Source of the DNA: Chitinophagales bacterium | GTDB lineage: Bacteria; Bacteroidota; Bacteroidia; Chitinophagales; JADIYW01 | Direction of reading: 5' to 3' | Length of the DNA: 64,000 nt | NCBI GenBank assembly: GCA_020636535.1 | Contig: JACJXT010000013.1 | Coordinates: forward strand, 124,001 to 188,000 | Part shown: in pieces, positions 1 to 8,991 of the stretch | Layout: every line of letters starts with the position of its first letter | Numbering within the stretch: position 1 is the first letter of the stretch | Translations under genes and position numbers: made by a program | Notes under the pieces: model-generated | Databases searched by the model: none | What the model saw: only the letters and a program-made list of their open reading frames with translations | Told to the model about the DNA's origin: nothing

Positions 1-608
1 GTTAAGTTCTTTTCTTTTGTAGGATATTCTGCTTCAAAATAATTAACATCAAATACATTAAAGTAGTTGGTATTAACTCTTGAGTTGATTTGTGTTTTTA
101 CAGTAAACATATATTCAATTTCATCTCCTACATTTACATTAGGCAGAACAAACAGTTTAACTAAACCTTTATATTTTCTTAAATAAGGTATATTTGCAGG
201 CAAAGTGGTTTCTTTAACATCGCTAACATCTAATTCAACAGTAGAGCCATCAGGTTTTATAGTTACGGCTTTAATATTTTCAACTTCGGTTGTTGATTTA
301 CTAAAAATTGGTATATATATTTTATTAAAATCATTAATAACATTTAAGTTATTAATTCTAATTTTTCTATGATAAGTTGTAACCTCATACGCTTTGTAAA
401 GTGTATTTACTTTAAAGAAGTAGCTAGAAGTTGAACCTACTTCAAATTTATATTCTACATGTTTATTATCTAGTAATACATAAGCACTATTATTTTTAAT
501 AATATTATCATCTACCTGTTCGTAATTCTTGGTTAACTGAATTGATCTTGAAAAGTTAGATTTGAATATCAATAATATAAAAAGGAGAAAAATTATTTTA
601 ATTTTCAT
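1..608 (-). CDS. DUF3857-type secreted protein, N-terminal part (partial at window edge)
   Basis: About 202 codons are visible, starting at the ATG whose complement ends at 608; the rest lies beyond the left edge. The first 16 residues are a lysine plus a strongly hydrophobic run, so it is probably exported. The visible part looks beta-rich and resembles the DUF3857 domain that precedes the transglutaminase core in Bacteroidota proteins. The catalytic core would lie outside the window, so enzyme activity cannot be judged. It is 24 nt downstream of, and on the same strand as, a full-length protein of this architecture. The two are probably co-transcribed; tandem pairs of such proteins are common in this phylum. 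Function is unknown. Confidence 0.75.
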   Translation of the reverse strand, partial: MKIKIIFLLFILLIFKSNFSRSIQLTKNYEQVDDNIIKNNSAYVLLDNKHVEYKFEVGSTSSYFFKVNTLYKAYEVTTYHRKIRINNLNVINDFNKIYIPIFSKSTTEVENIKAVTIKPDGSTVELDVSDVKETTLPANIPYLRKYKGLVKLFVLPNVNVGDEIEYMFTVKTQINSRVNTNYFNVFDVNYFEAEYPTKEKNL

Positions 609-632
609 ATTTATTTATTTATTACTAATAAT

Positions 633-2570
633 TTATTTAGCTATATTAACAATACCATTTTGATAAAAATACTGTATTACACCATCATTCCAATTATTAA
701 ATTCATTTTCATTAACAATGGCTTTCTTTACTTTTACGGTACTATTGTCTTGTATTTGTGATGCAGCTACTGTGACTGATTGTTGAATATCAAAAACATC
801 ATTATTAATATTATAATTTGCTTTTGAGTTGAGTTTATAGTTACCATTATATTTTGCATTAACAGAATAGGTAAATGGAAATTCAAAGAATAGTGGTGCA
901 TTAGATGATTTATTTACAATTGTTTGTGGAAGAAAATTAAATTTTGGTTTATATATGTAGTAATTATTATTGTTTTTTTGTAATAACATACTAGCATCTC
1001 CTTTAAAATCTACTTGAATTTCTGTAGCTGTAATATTGAGTTTAGATTGCTTTGGAAATATTGATTTAGAAAATAGGTTTAATACTAACTCATTAGTAAA
1101 ATCTTGTTTTTCTTCTACTCTAGTATCTTCATATATACTTTGATAAATATGTTTAAATGCTCCTTTTAATATAATTTTTCCACTTATTTCATAGTTATTT
1201 AAGTCTAGTGTATAGCTTACATTACATAGATTATCATTAGCTGTTGTTATAGGTACTTTAAATAGTTTGTAAGTTTCTCCCATTTCTATCAGAGCTTCTT
1301 TATCTTCTAAATAATATGGATAATTATCCCAAGTATTATTTTTTCCTGTTGCATCTAATAGATAAGTATTATTATTATTAAATAAAGCACAAATCATATG
1401 ATTATCTACACAGAGCGAAGGTAAGTCATAAGAATATGGTAATGCATTTGTACCTATCCAACATAGATGAGCATCTAAATTCTGAGCTTTTAATAATTCT
1501 GTAAGTAAGTTAGCCATTCCTTTACAATCTCCAAACCTATTTTTTTCTACTTTTTGAGCTTCTTCTGGTTTAAAGCCTGCTATGCCATTTTCAAATGCTA
1601 CATAAGTGATATTGGCTTTAACCCAATCAAAAATGGCTTCTATTTTTTGTTCTTTAGTGTTCTGTCCTCTCACTATTTCGTCACTTAGTTTTTTAAGATA
1701 TTCTTTATCTGGATTAAGTTCATTTACCAAATCGCTATACCAAGCATATAAATCTGTTGCATCTTCAATTACTTTTTCTTTTTGATTTTTGCTGTTGGTA
1801 TATGATTTTGTAACTACAACAAAGTGTGGTAGAAAATAGCTTGCTGGTGCAGAAAATCCATTATCATTTTTATAATTGTGCAGTGAAATGGTATCAAGTG
1901 TATAAGTAATTTTTTTTATGCCATTATTATCTGTTTCTTTTTTTAAGACATTATTCGGCAAATTAAATGGTACCAAGTCTGCATTAACTTTATTGCTTGG
2001 TGCTTCTAAATTAATTGAAAAGTTAATAGTTGGATATTCATAGCTTGGCTTAAAAGAAGTCAAAAATTTTAAGTCATCATATATTACTTCATAACTAAAT
2101 ACAAGCAAGTTATTTTTTTTAACTTTTGTTGTTAGTGATAATGTTTTCAGCTTTAAATCGCTATAAAAAATATTATTTATATAATAATCTTTATCTGAAG
2201 CATTTTTAAACTTGATATTTTCTATTAAATTCTTTTCATTTTTGTCATTAATAGAAAAAAGTCTTCCACTTAAAAAGTTTAATTTTTCAAATTCATTAAA
2301 AGGTACTTCTACAGATTGCAAAGCACTTATATTATCTTTTAATACAAAATAAGCTTCACTTACTATAGCTTTTGCTTTTATATTTCCATTATTATCTACA
2401 AAATATTTTATGGTAATACTATTGTCTACAACTACTGCATCTTCATTAGGAAATTGACTTTTTAAATTAGTATAGTCTATATCTGTTTGAGTATAAGCCA
2501 CATTAAAGAACAAAAGTAATAGGAGTAAATTAATGGTTCTTAGCGTTTTATTTTTTATAAGAAAAATCAT
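633..2570 (-). CDS. DUF3857 / transglutaminase-like secreted protein
   Basis: 645 residues. Residues 1-28 form a signal peptide ending around AYTQ, with no lipobox. Residues of about 45-250 match the DUF3857 beta domain. A papain-like transglutaminase core follows with a recognisable triad: Cys349 in FGDCKGMANLL, His391 in CVDNHMICAL and Asp406 in YLLDATGKN. The remaining residues form a DUF3858-like beta region. Proteins of this kind are widespread in Bacteroidota and are located in the periplasm or on the cell surface. Their substrate is not established and the core may act as a protease or a cross-linker. It is the upstream gene of a pair with the next DUF3857 gene (1-608). The intact triad suggests it is active. 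Confidence 0.88.
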   Translation of the reverse strand: MIFLIKNKTLRTINLLLLLLFFNVAYTQTDIDYTNLKSQFPNEDAVVVDNSITIKYFVDNNGNIKAKAIVSEAYFVLKDNISALQSVEVPFNEFEKLNFLSGRLFSINDKNEKNLIENIKFKNASDKDYYINNIFYSDLKLKTLSLTTKVKKNNLLVFSYEVIYDDLKFLTSFKPSYEYPTINFSINLEAPSNKVNADLVPFNLPNNVLKKETDNNGIKKITYTLDTISLHNYKNDNGFSAPASYFLPHFVVVTKSYTNSKNQKEKVIEDATDLYAWYSDLVNELNPDKEYLKKLSDEIVRGQNTKEQKIEAIFDWVKANITYVAFENGIAGFKPEEAQKVEKNRFGDCKGMANLLTELLKAQNLDAHLCWIGTNALPYSYDLPSLCVDNHMICALFNNNNTYLLDATGKNNTWDNYPYYLEDKEALIEMGETYKLFKVPITTANDNLCNVSYTLDLNNYEISGKIILKGAFKHIYQSIYEDTRVEEKQDFTNELVLNLFSKSIFPKQSKLNITATEIQVDFKGDASMLLQKNNNNYYIYKPKFNFLPQTIVNKSSNAPLFFEFPFTYSVNAKYNGNYKLNSKANYNINNDVFDIQQSVTVAASQIQDNSTVKVKKAIVNENEFNNWNDGVIQYFYQNGIVNIAK

Positions 2571-2627
2571 ATTTTTATATTTAAATAAATAATATTTTAT
2601 TTATAATGAGATAGAATAGTGATTAAA

Positions 2628-2834
2628 CTATTTACCTTTCTTTAAATGTTTTTGTAATTTAAGTACTTTGCCTTTTTTCAACATATAATTCTCAAAGTCT
2701 TTAGAGTAGTCTAGCATAGGAATTATAAGTGTTTTGTCTTTTATAGACACCTTAGATGTTTCTGATGCATACATTTTTCCACCGAGTATTAAAAACACAG
2801 TTAATACTAAAAAGTTTAATTTTGTTGAGTTCAT
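2628..2834 (-). pseudogene. Internally deleted copy of the neighbouring secreted-protein gene
   Basis: A 68-residue frame starting at the internal ATG (complement of 2832-2834); an earlier in-frame ATG at 2876 would only add residues before the signal peptide. Residues 1-24 are a signal peptide. Residues 25-56 are almost identical to residues 24-55 of the protein starting at 3959 (shared VSIKDKTL and YSKDFE). The last dozen residues (KVLKLQKHLKK) instead match the C-terminus of the frame at 2990-3547 (KVLKMQKYLQK). The join falls exactly at a KKGK motif present in both places. It therefore looks like a tandem duplicate that lost about 250 internal codons by recombination between two KKGK-coding stretches. 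It may still be translated as a short secreted peptide. Confidence 0.7.
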
Positions 2835-2989
2835 GAGTTTAGTTATTTCCAAACTACTAATATAACAATTTACCAATAAAAAATAATAAGTTTTATACTA
2901 TTATTTATATGATACAATAATTATACCACAGTTGTATATGTTCTTTAAAATGTTACTTCTTTTTACGCCACTAAGCTTGCTAACTTGCG

Positions 2990-3547
2990 TTATTTGATAT
3001 AATCTAATACTTTATAAGTGTCTTTCTTTTGAAGATATTTTTGCATTTTTAGCACCTTTCCTTTTTTGAATCTAGAATATGATTTAAACTGCATTACAAC
3101 ACTTTCATCATCTGTAGAGAGTACAGTCTGTCTAGCATGTTTCTTTAAACCATATATCATACCTGCTAATCCTCCACTATAAAGCGAATAAATAAACAAA
3201 GAAGCAACCATTGGTTTTCTTTTTTGAGCTATCATATAAAATCCGTTTGGATCTTCACCATTTACTATGGTTTCATTTAATTTTTCTTGAGATACCACTT
3301 TATAGTTAGATATTTTCCACTTTTCTCTTAATGTTTTAGATAATGATTTATTATATCTATTATATTTTTTTGTATCATCTTTTGTAAGTTCTGCAAAATA
3401 GAATGTTTTATTAGCTATATCTGATTTGAATGATTCGGGTATCTTTCCTTTTTTTATATCTTCATTAGCTGCATATTCTTTCATTTTATAACTCAATATA
3501 TTCATTATTCTTCGTACATCATTTGGATCATTCAAATCATAATCCAT
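2990..3547 (-). pseudogene. 3' half of a frameshifted secreted-protein gene (family unknown)
   Basis: 185 residues with no signal peptide and no family I recognise. Its ATG overlaps the end of the upstream frame (3537-3959) by 11 nt. Shortening the A6 run of the coding strand (T6 at 3556-3561) by one base fuses the two frames into one reading LVKINIMDYDLNDPND, giving a secreted protein of about 320 residues. The deleted copy at 2628-2834 contains pieces of both halves in one frame, which supports an originally single gene. Residues of about 108-128 are moderately hydrophobic and the C-terminus is lysine-rich. It may be a true pseudogene, a slippage-expressed gene or a sequencing error; otherwise it is a translationally coupled second protein. 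Confidence 0.65.
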
Positions 3548-3959
3548 TATATTTATTTTTTACTAACTCTTTATTGCTATCGTATGTTTTGATTGTAAAA
3601 AAACTAGAAGTTTTTCTGTTATAAGAAAATAATAATTTTAAGTACTTATCTGAATTTTTATCTATTTCTGACATTTCAATATCTGTAGATAATTCATAAG
3701 GCGTTGCATCATATAATGATTGAGAAATACCTTTTTTCCATGCTTCGTTATACTCCTCTACTTTTGCTTTTGCTTTTTCGAGATCTGATATTTTTCCTTT
3801 TTTCACTAAATAACTTTCAAAATCTTTAGAATAATTTAGCATAGGTATTACAAGTGTTTTATCTTTTATAGACACTTTAATAGTTTCAGCCCCGTAGGAT
3901 TTTGCACCAAGTATTAATAACACTATTAATACAATAAAATTTGATTTTACTAACTTCAT
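3537..3959 (-). pseudogene. 5' half of the frameshifted secreted-protein gene
   Basis: 140 residues. Residues 1-23 are a signal peptide cleaved near SYGA, followed by a charged domain. The frame ends at a TGA at 3537 just after an A6 run (3556-3561 on the complement). The next frame starts inside it, so this is best read as the first half of a disrupted gene of about 320 codons. Its first 55 residues are closely matched by the shortened copy at 2628-2834, which makes this a local two-member family. I do not recognise the family. As a stand-alone product it would be a small secreted protein. Confidence 0.65.
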
Positions 3960-4157
3960 AAGTTTAATTATTTATAGAGTCGCCAATATAGTTATTTATC
4001 CATAAAAATTAATAGATTTTATACAATTAGTTATATATAGCATTCATAACTTAACAATATATACACATTCAAAGCTATTCTAATAATAAATATTAAATTG
4101 AGTTTGATATAATATTCATTCTAAATAAACAAACTTAAATGTGAGTAAGCTTCTTAA

Positions 4158-5741
4158 TTAATGTCCGCCACCTTGAGCTTCTGCATCTAATTTATAGTTT
4201 TTGGCTATCATTACGATTGGTATTGCAATTAATATAAATACTACAAATAACTGAAATATATCTATATAAGATAATATCATGGCTTGTTTTTTTATAGCCA
4301 AATGTATTAACTCCAAACTTTGTGTTGATACTTGACTTCTATCTGTTGTATGTGTTGATAGTGCTGCACCAAATCCGTTTAATCTTTGGATTAATTGTGG
4401 ATTATCTAGCGTGATGTTATTGGCTAAATCGGCGTAGTGCTGTCCAGAAAATCTTTCAGTCATTACACCAATTAAAGCAACACTTATAGAACCACCTAAC
4501 TGTCTAACCATATTGGATAAACCAGATGCTTGTCCTATGTCTTTTCCGTGTAAACCACCTAAAGTTAAGTTAGATAATGGTACAAATAACAAACCAGTTC
4601 CAACGCCTCTTATAAGCAATGGCCAAAAGAATGCATCTTCGCTTGTAGTTGTTGTAAGTAATGATTGCGACCACCAAACAAATCCTGCGTTAATAGCGAA
4701 ACCTGCCATAATTAAAAATTTTGGTGGTACACCTTTAGTTAGCATAATACCAATAAAAGGCATACACAATGCACTGGCAATTGCTCCTGGTGTAAACATT
4801 AAACCAGACTGCATGGCTGTAAATCCTAAGTAACCTTGAAAATATATTGGAAAAACAAATACTGTTCCAAATAATATAAATCCTAGTAAAAAATTTAAGA
4901 AAGAACCAATAGCAACATTTCCTCGGTTCATTACTTTTAAGTCTACAATTGGATTTTTAATGCTTAATTCTCTAAATAAAAATCCGAATATACCTAATAA
5001 AGCAATTATAGTAAAAGAAACAATATATCTAGATTCGAACCAATCGTTTCTTTCTCCTTGCTCTAAAACTAATTGCAAAGCACCTACACCAATAATTAAT
5101 AGTATAATTCCAATAATATCAATTTTACCACTATTTTTTTCTTCATTTGGATTATCTTTAATATATCTTAAAGTTAAAAATGTAGCGATAATACCAATAG
5201 GTACATTTACATGAAATATAATTGGCCATTCGTAATTATCTACTAAATATCCACCTAAAACAGGACCAATAGTTGGACCAACAATTACACCCATACCAAA
5301 CATAGCCATTGCCATTCCCATTTTTTCTGGTGGATAAATTTCTTTTAAAATAGTTTGTGATGTAGCAAACAAAGCACCTCCACCAACACCTTGTACAAAT
5401 CTCCAAAAAATGAGTGTCCATATTGTAGAAGACTCGCCACACATAAAAGAAGCAAAAGTGAACAGTGCTACAGAACCAGCAAAGTATTTTTTTCTACCAA
5501 ATTGTGTAGACAACCAACCACTCATTGGCACAACAATAATATTGGCAATAGCATAAGCGGCTACCACCCAACTCACTTCACTAAGTGTAGCACCTAAGTT
5601 TCCCATTAAATTATTAGTAGCTACATTAACAATAGTTGTATCTAATATTTCTAGAAGTGTACAAACTACTACCGTAATGGTAATAATGGCTCTACGAAAA
5701 CCGTATTCTACTAAACTATTATCTGCTGCAACTATATCCAT
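4158..5741 (-). CDS. emrB: EmrB/QacA-type (DHA2) drug efflux transporter, MFS
   Basis: 527 residues with 14 predicted membrane segments, the size and topology of the DHA2 drug:proton antiporters. Family motifs are present: LDTTIVNVA at 33-41 (motif D1), GWLSTQFGRKK at 75-85 (motif A) and GPTIGPVLGG at 155-164 (antiporter motif C). It should export hydrophobic or cationic compounds across the inner membrane using the proton gradient and hand them to the HlyD-type adaptor encoded 17 nt upstream. It is the last gene of a tetR-tolC-hlyD-emrB operon, so it probably answers to the TetR repressor at 8261-8875. The drug substrate cannot be read from the sequence. I use emrB as a family name. Confidence 0.92.
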   Translation of the reverse strand: MDIVAADNSLVEYGFRRAIITITVVVCTLLEILDTTIVNVATNNLMGNLGATLSEVSWVVAAYAIANIIVVPMSGWLSTQFGRKKYFAGSVALFTFASFMCGESSTIWTLIFWRFVQGVGGGALFATSQTILKEIYPPEKMGMAMAMFGMGVIVGPTIGPVLGGYLVDNYEWPIIFHVNVPIGIIATFLTLRYIKDNPNEEKNSGKIDIIGIILLIIGVGALQLVLEQGERNDWFESRYIVSFTIIALLGIFGFLFRELSIKNPIVDLKVMNRGNVAIGSFLNFLLGFILFGTVFVFPIYFQGYLGFTAMQSGLMFTPGAIASALCMPFIGIMLTKGVPPKFLIMAGFAINAGFVWWSQSLLTTTTSEDAFFWPLLIRGVGTGLLFVPLSNLTLGGLHGKDIGQASGLSNMVRQLGGSISVALIGVMTERFSGQHYADLANNITLDNPQLIQRLNGFGAALSTHTTDRSQVSTQSLELIHLAIKKQAMILSYIDIFQLFVVFILIAIPIVMIAKNYKLDAEAQGGGH

Positions 5742-5758
5742 AATAATAAATTATATAA

Positions 5759-6913
5759 TTATTTAACTTTTACAGCAACTTTTACATTCATGCCTGCTTT
5801 TAACTGAATGTCATTGCCTTGGTTTTTATCTAACAAGATTTTTACCGGAATTCTTTGTACTACTTTAACAAAGTTTCCTGTAGAATTATCGGCTGGTAAC
5901 AATGAAAATGTAGAACCTGTAGCTGCTTGTATTGACTCTACTTTTCCTACGATTTTTGCTTTAGGATATGCGTCTACTTTAACTTCTACTTCTTGACCTA
6001 CTTTCATTTTTTCGATTTGTGTTTCTTTGAAGTTGGCTACTATCCACAATTTATTTTCATCGACAATAGAACAAATGATTTGACCTGGATTTAACAACTG
6101 ACCTATTTGTACATTTTTCTTGGCAATATAACCATCGTAAGGTGCAATTACATAAGCATAAGATAGTTGTAGCTTTGCAAACGCTACATCTTGCTCTCTT
6201 TGTTTAATATTGATTTGAGCAACATCAACCTGTGTATTGATACTATTGGCTTGTGTTTTAGAAGCATTGCTTTGTTGTTTAGCTGCATTTAATTGTGTTT
6301 GTGCTACAGTAACTTGTTTTTGTGCAATAATTACTTGGTTGTCTGCCGCTTGTTTTTCGGTAAGTGCTTGGTCGTATTGTTGTTTTGTAGCAGAAGTAAG
6401 ATTGTACAACTGTTCAATTCTTTTAAAATTTTCGTTGGCATTCCAAGCTCTTACTTTAGCAGCTTCTACATTAGCTTGTGCTGTAGCAATATTGGCTTGT
6501 GCTGTAGCAACAGAAGAAGAAACTGCATTGGCAGAAGCATCGGCAGAACTAATATTTCCTTTTACAACTGCTACATTGGCTTTAGCATTTTCTAAGTTAA
6601 TTTCTGCTTGTTCTACTTTAATTTTTAAATCTCTGTCGTCTAATTTTATCAAAGTATCGCCAGCTTTTACAAACTGATTGTCGCTAATATAAATTGCTGC
6701 AACATAACCTGAAATTCTTGGAGCAATAGGTACTATGTTTGCTTGAATTTGCGAATTTTCGGTATCTTCATTTTGCATTGCATACGAAATTTTCTTATAT
6801 GCAAAAAATGCAGCTCCTAGTAATAATACAATTCCAACAATAGTAAAAATTAATTTTTTACTTTTTTTCTCTTTGGTTGGATTTTGGTTTGGTGTTTCGA
6901 TTGTATTTTCCAT
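5759..6913 (-). CDS. emrA: HlyD/EmrA-type membrane fusion protein
   Basis: 384 residues with one N-terminal membrane anchor (about 21-39) after a lysine-rich cytoplasmic tail. A biotinyl-lipoyl-like half motif, a long Ala/Gln-rich coiled-coil hairpin (about 95-245), the second lipoyl half (VIAPYDGYIAKK) and a beta-barrel domain follow. This is the EmrA/HlyD architecture: the adaptor bridges the inner-membrane MFS pump and the outer-membrane channel across the periplasm. It sits between the tolC-like gene (27 nt upstream) and the emrB-like gene (17 nt downstream) on one transcript. The long coiled coil and the DHA2 partner fit an EmrA assignment better than an AcrA one. Confidence 0.92.
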   Translation of the reverse strand: MENTIETPNQNPTKEKKSKKLIFTIVGIVLLLGAAFFAYKKISYAMQNEDTENSQIQANIVPIAPRISGYVAAIYISDNQFVKAGDTLIKLDDRDLKIKVEQAEINLENAKANVAVVKGNISSADASANAVSSSVATAQANIATAQANVEAAKVRAWNANENFKRIEQLYNLTSATKQQYDQALTEKQAADNQVIIAQKQVTVAQTQLNAAKQQSNASKTQANSINTQVDVAQINIKQREQDVAFAKLQLSYAYVIAPYDGYIAKKNVQIGQLLNPGQIICSIVDENKLWIVANFKETQIEKMKVGQEVEVKVDAYPKAKIVGKVESIQAATGSTFSLLPADNSTGNFVKVVQRIPVKILLDKNQGNDIQLKAGMNVKVAVKVK

Positions 6914-6939
6914 TTTAATTATTTTTATTCTTATTTATA

Positions 6940-8259
6940 TTATTTTATTCTTCCTAAACTTTTTTGTAATTTATAATAGGCAATTGCTTCATCTGCTTTG
7001 GCATTAAATAAATTGGTTTTTGCTTGAAATAAAAAGACATCAGCATCTAAAACATCTGTTAATAAAGCGACTTGTGCATTAAATCGATTGTCTAAAATTC
7101 TTTTGTTTTCAGTTGCTTGGTCGATTGCCTGTTGTGCTAAATCAATTTTTGCTTGTGCTACTTTTAATGCTTGATAATTGGTATTGACTTCTGTAGCAAC
7201 TTTGTCTTTTAATTGTTTCGTTACAATTTCTAGCTGTGCTTTTTGATTCTTTGCATCGTTGACAACAGAGCGAGCTGTATATAATTGCATGATGTTCCAA
7301 TTTAAACTGATACCAACATCCCAAGTTGCTTTAAACTTTGCTTCGAGTGGAAAAACTCTTTGATTTGGATTGTTGTACTGTCCGTTTGCAACTGCACTAA
7401 TCGTTGGCATATACGCTGCTTTAGCTGCTTTAATTTGATAGTTAGAAGCCGACAATCTAAAATCTTGAGCTTTAAATTCTACTCTGTCTTTTTGAGCATC
7501 GTCTATTAAATAAGCTACATCACTTGCAATAGAAGTTGTAGTAATATTTGGTGCAGCAACTACACATTTGGTATCAGTTGGTAAACCTAATAAAACATTG
7601 AGATAGTAATTTATAGTAGCCAAATTGCTTTCTGTATTTACTTTTTCTACCAAGAAATTTGTTTTTTGTAATTCGGCACGCATTACATCATTGTTTAAAA
7701 TTAAACCTGCATCTCTTTGCTTCGTTAATTCATCTACTCTATAAGAAATTTGAAGTATATTAGAATCTAATAAGTTTAATCTTTGTTGTAAAATATATAA
7801 TTGATAATAGTATTGAACTACCATTAATTTTAAATCTTCTTCATCTTTCAGTTTGTCAAAATCTGTAGCCATTAATTGTTGGTCGAGTGCTTTAATGGTA
7901 TTCCAATTTTTTAAACCTTGAAATATTGGTTGTTGTACCGATACTTGATTTCTAAATTGATTAGGCACATTGGTATTGATTTCAACACTTCCAACACCTG
8001 GTAAATCAAAACCAAAAGCAGGAATATTATCGCTTAATCGTGCATAAGCTGTAGAAATACCTACTATTGGCAACATAGCATTTTTTACTTGCTCTTTTTT
8101 AATACTAATGGCATTGGCTTGTATGCTGTCTAACTGTAGTTGATGACTGTTTTGAGTTGCTAAACTAAATGCTTCGTTTAAACTTAATTGTTTTACGCTT
8201 TGTGCATTTGAAAAGTGCATTAACATTAAAATTAAAATAGTTAAAATATTATTTTTCAT
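6940..8259 (-). CDS. TolC-family outer membrane efflux protein
   Basis: 439 residues with a signal peptide (1-19, ending SNAQ) and two OEP repeats: an N-terminal half with SLNEAFSLATQNS and a second half rich in long amphipathic helices. This is the normal length for TolC/OprM-type channels, which trimerise to form the outer membrane exit duct. No lipobox cysteine is present, so it is probably not an acylated OprM type. It starts 1 nt after the end of tetR and is followed by the adaptor and pump genes, so the operon encodes a whole tripartite exporter with its own channel. Confidence 0.92.
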   Translation of the reverse strand: MKNNILTILILMLMHFSNAQSVKQLSLNEAFSLATQNSHQLQLDSIQANAISIKKEQVKNAMLPIVGISTAYARLSDNIPAFGFDLPGVGSVEINTNVPNQFRNQVSVQQPIFQGLKNWNTIKALDQQLMATDFDKLKDEEDLKLMVVQYYYQLYILQQRLNLLDSNILQISYRVDELTKQRDAGLILNNDVMRAELQKTNFLVEKVNTESNLATINYYLNVLLGLPTDTKCVVAAPNITTTSIASDVAYLIDDAQKDRVEFKAQDFRLSASNYQIKAAKAAYMPTISAVANGQYNNPNQRVFPLEAKFKATWDVGISLNWNIMQLYTARSVVNDAKNQKAQLEIVTKQLKDKVATEVNTNYQALKVAQAKIDLAQQAIDQATENKRILDNRFNAQVALLTDVLDADVFLFQAKTNLFNAKADEAIAYYKLQKSLGRIK

Positions 8260-8260
8260 A

Positions 8261-8875
8261 TTATTTAATATCTAAATGAGTAGTTAATAATTCTTTGATA
8301 AAATTTTTCAATCGTTCTTTGTTTTTGTTGTTAAAAGTTTCTGAAGTTTTGGTATTCATTACTTTACAAACAATATTTCCTGAAGTAGTATAAGAACGAA
8401 TAATTCCTAAAATTGCAATGACTGTTAATTCAATATCTACTGGTTTGAATATTTTTTGTTGAATGCCTTTTTCAATTAAATCGTATACTATTGAAAAGTT
8501 TTGATGCACTTTTTTGGTGATGAACTCTGGCATTTCTTTTCTTTGGCTGAGTGCAATTTCTCTAAAGATGATATTTTGAAATTCTCTATTGGCAAAAAAT
8601 CGATCGATAAATAAATCGACAATACTAAATAGTGCCTCTTTGCTATTTTCATATTGATTGACTGTTTTAATGAGTAAATCGGTAGACACTAATTTTCTTG
8701 AGATGACTTCTTCATATAAACTTTCTTTAGAACCAAAGTAATAGGAAATCATAGCAATATTAATATCTGCAGCTTTAGAAATTGCTCTAATACTAACCGC
8801 ATCGAAACCATGTTGAGCAAAGAGTTGCTCTGCTACATTCATAATTTCTTCTCGTTTATCTGTTTTTACTTCCAT
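8261..8875 (-). CDS. TetR/AcrR-family repressor of the efflux operon
   Basis: 204 residues. Residues 8-55 form the TetR DNA-binding domain, with the recognition helix in AMISYYFGSKESLYEE and the typical SIRAISKAADI helix before it. The C-terminal part is a helical ligand and dimer domain. It is the first gene of the tetR-tolC-hlyD-emrB operon. Two copies of a palindrome (TTAAAC-GATT-GTTTAA) lie 10 and 44 bp before its ATG, one of them between the -33 and -7 elements, so autorepression of the whole operon is likely. The inducer is unknown but is probably a pump substrate. Confidence 0.92.
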   Translation of the reverse strand: MEVKTDKREEIMNVAEQLFAQHGFDAVSIRAISKAADINIAMISYYFGSKESLYEEVISRKLVSTDLLIKTVNQYENSKEALFSIVDLFIDRFFANREFQNIIFREIALSQRKEMPEFITKKVHQNFSIVYDLIEKGIQQKIFKPVDIELTVIAILGIIRSYTTSGNIVCKVMNTKTSETFNNKNKERLKNFIKELLTTHLDIK

Positions 8876-8884
8876 GATATTTAA

Positions 8885-8900
8885 TTAAACGATTGTTTAA
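8885..8900. promoter_or_regulatory. Putative TetR operator, copy 1 (downstream of promoter)
   Basis: Palindrome TTAAAC-GATT-GTTTAA with 6-bp perfect arms, in the 5' leader of the tetR operon between the predicted transcription start and the ATG at 8875. It is a direct copy of the palindrome 34 bp further upstream; the shared block is the 20-mer TTAATTAAACGATTGTTTAA. Binding here would block elongation. The link to this TetR is inferred from position and symmetry. Confidence 0.75.
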
Positions 8901-8909
8901 ATTCATGCA

Positions 8910-8942
8910 CAAAGTTAATTAAACGATTGTTTAATTTCCAAA
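8910..8942 (-). promoter_or_regulatory. Bacteroidota-type promoter of the tetR-efflux operon
   Basis: On the minus strand, TTTG (complement of 8939-8942), a 21-bp spacer, then TAACTTTG (complement of 8910-8917), matching TTTG-N19-21-TAnnTTTG. Transcription would begin near 8905, leaving a leader of about 30 nt that contains operator copy 1. Confidence 0.75.
8917..8936. promoter_or_regulatory. Putative TetR operator, copy 2 (between -33 and -7)
   Basis: The same TTAAAC-GATT-GTTTAA core as copy 1, here with arms extended to 8 bp. It fills the 21-bp spacer between a TTTG element and a TAACTTTG element, so an occupied site would exclude sigma factor. The centre-to-centre distance to copy 1 is 34 bp, about three helical turns, which would allow two dimers on one face of the DNA. 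Confidence 0.78.
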
Positions 8943-8991
8943 TTAAATTTTCATTAAGTGGGAAGTGTGAAAAAGTAGTATGATTATCTGT

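Noticed and set aside
6237..6677. Open frame on the plus strand opposite the membrane fusion protein
   Set aside because: It is a mirror of the Ala/Gln-rich coiled-coil coding region (Cys/Ala/Leu-rich translation). It has no promoter and no family resemblance.
4158..8875. Efflux operon as a known antibiotic-resistance island
   Set aside because: Composition and codon use resemble the neighbours, and no mobile element or resistance-specific gene is attached. It looks like a core EmrAB-TolC-type system.
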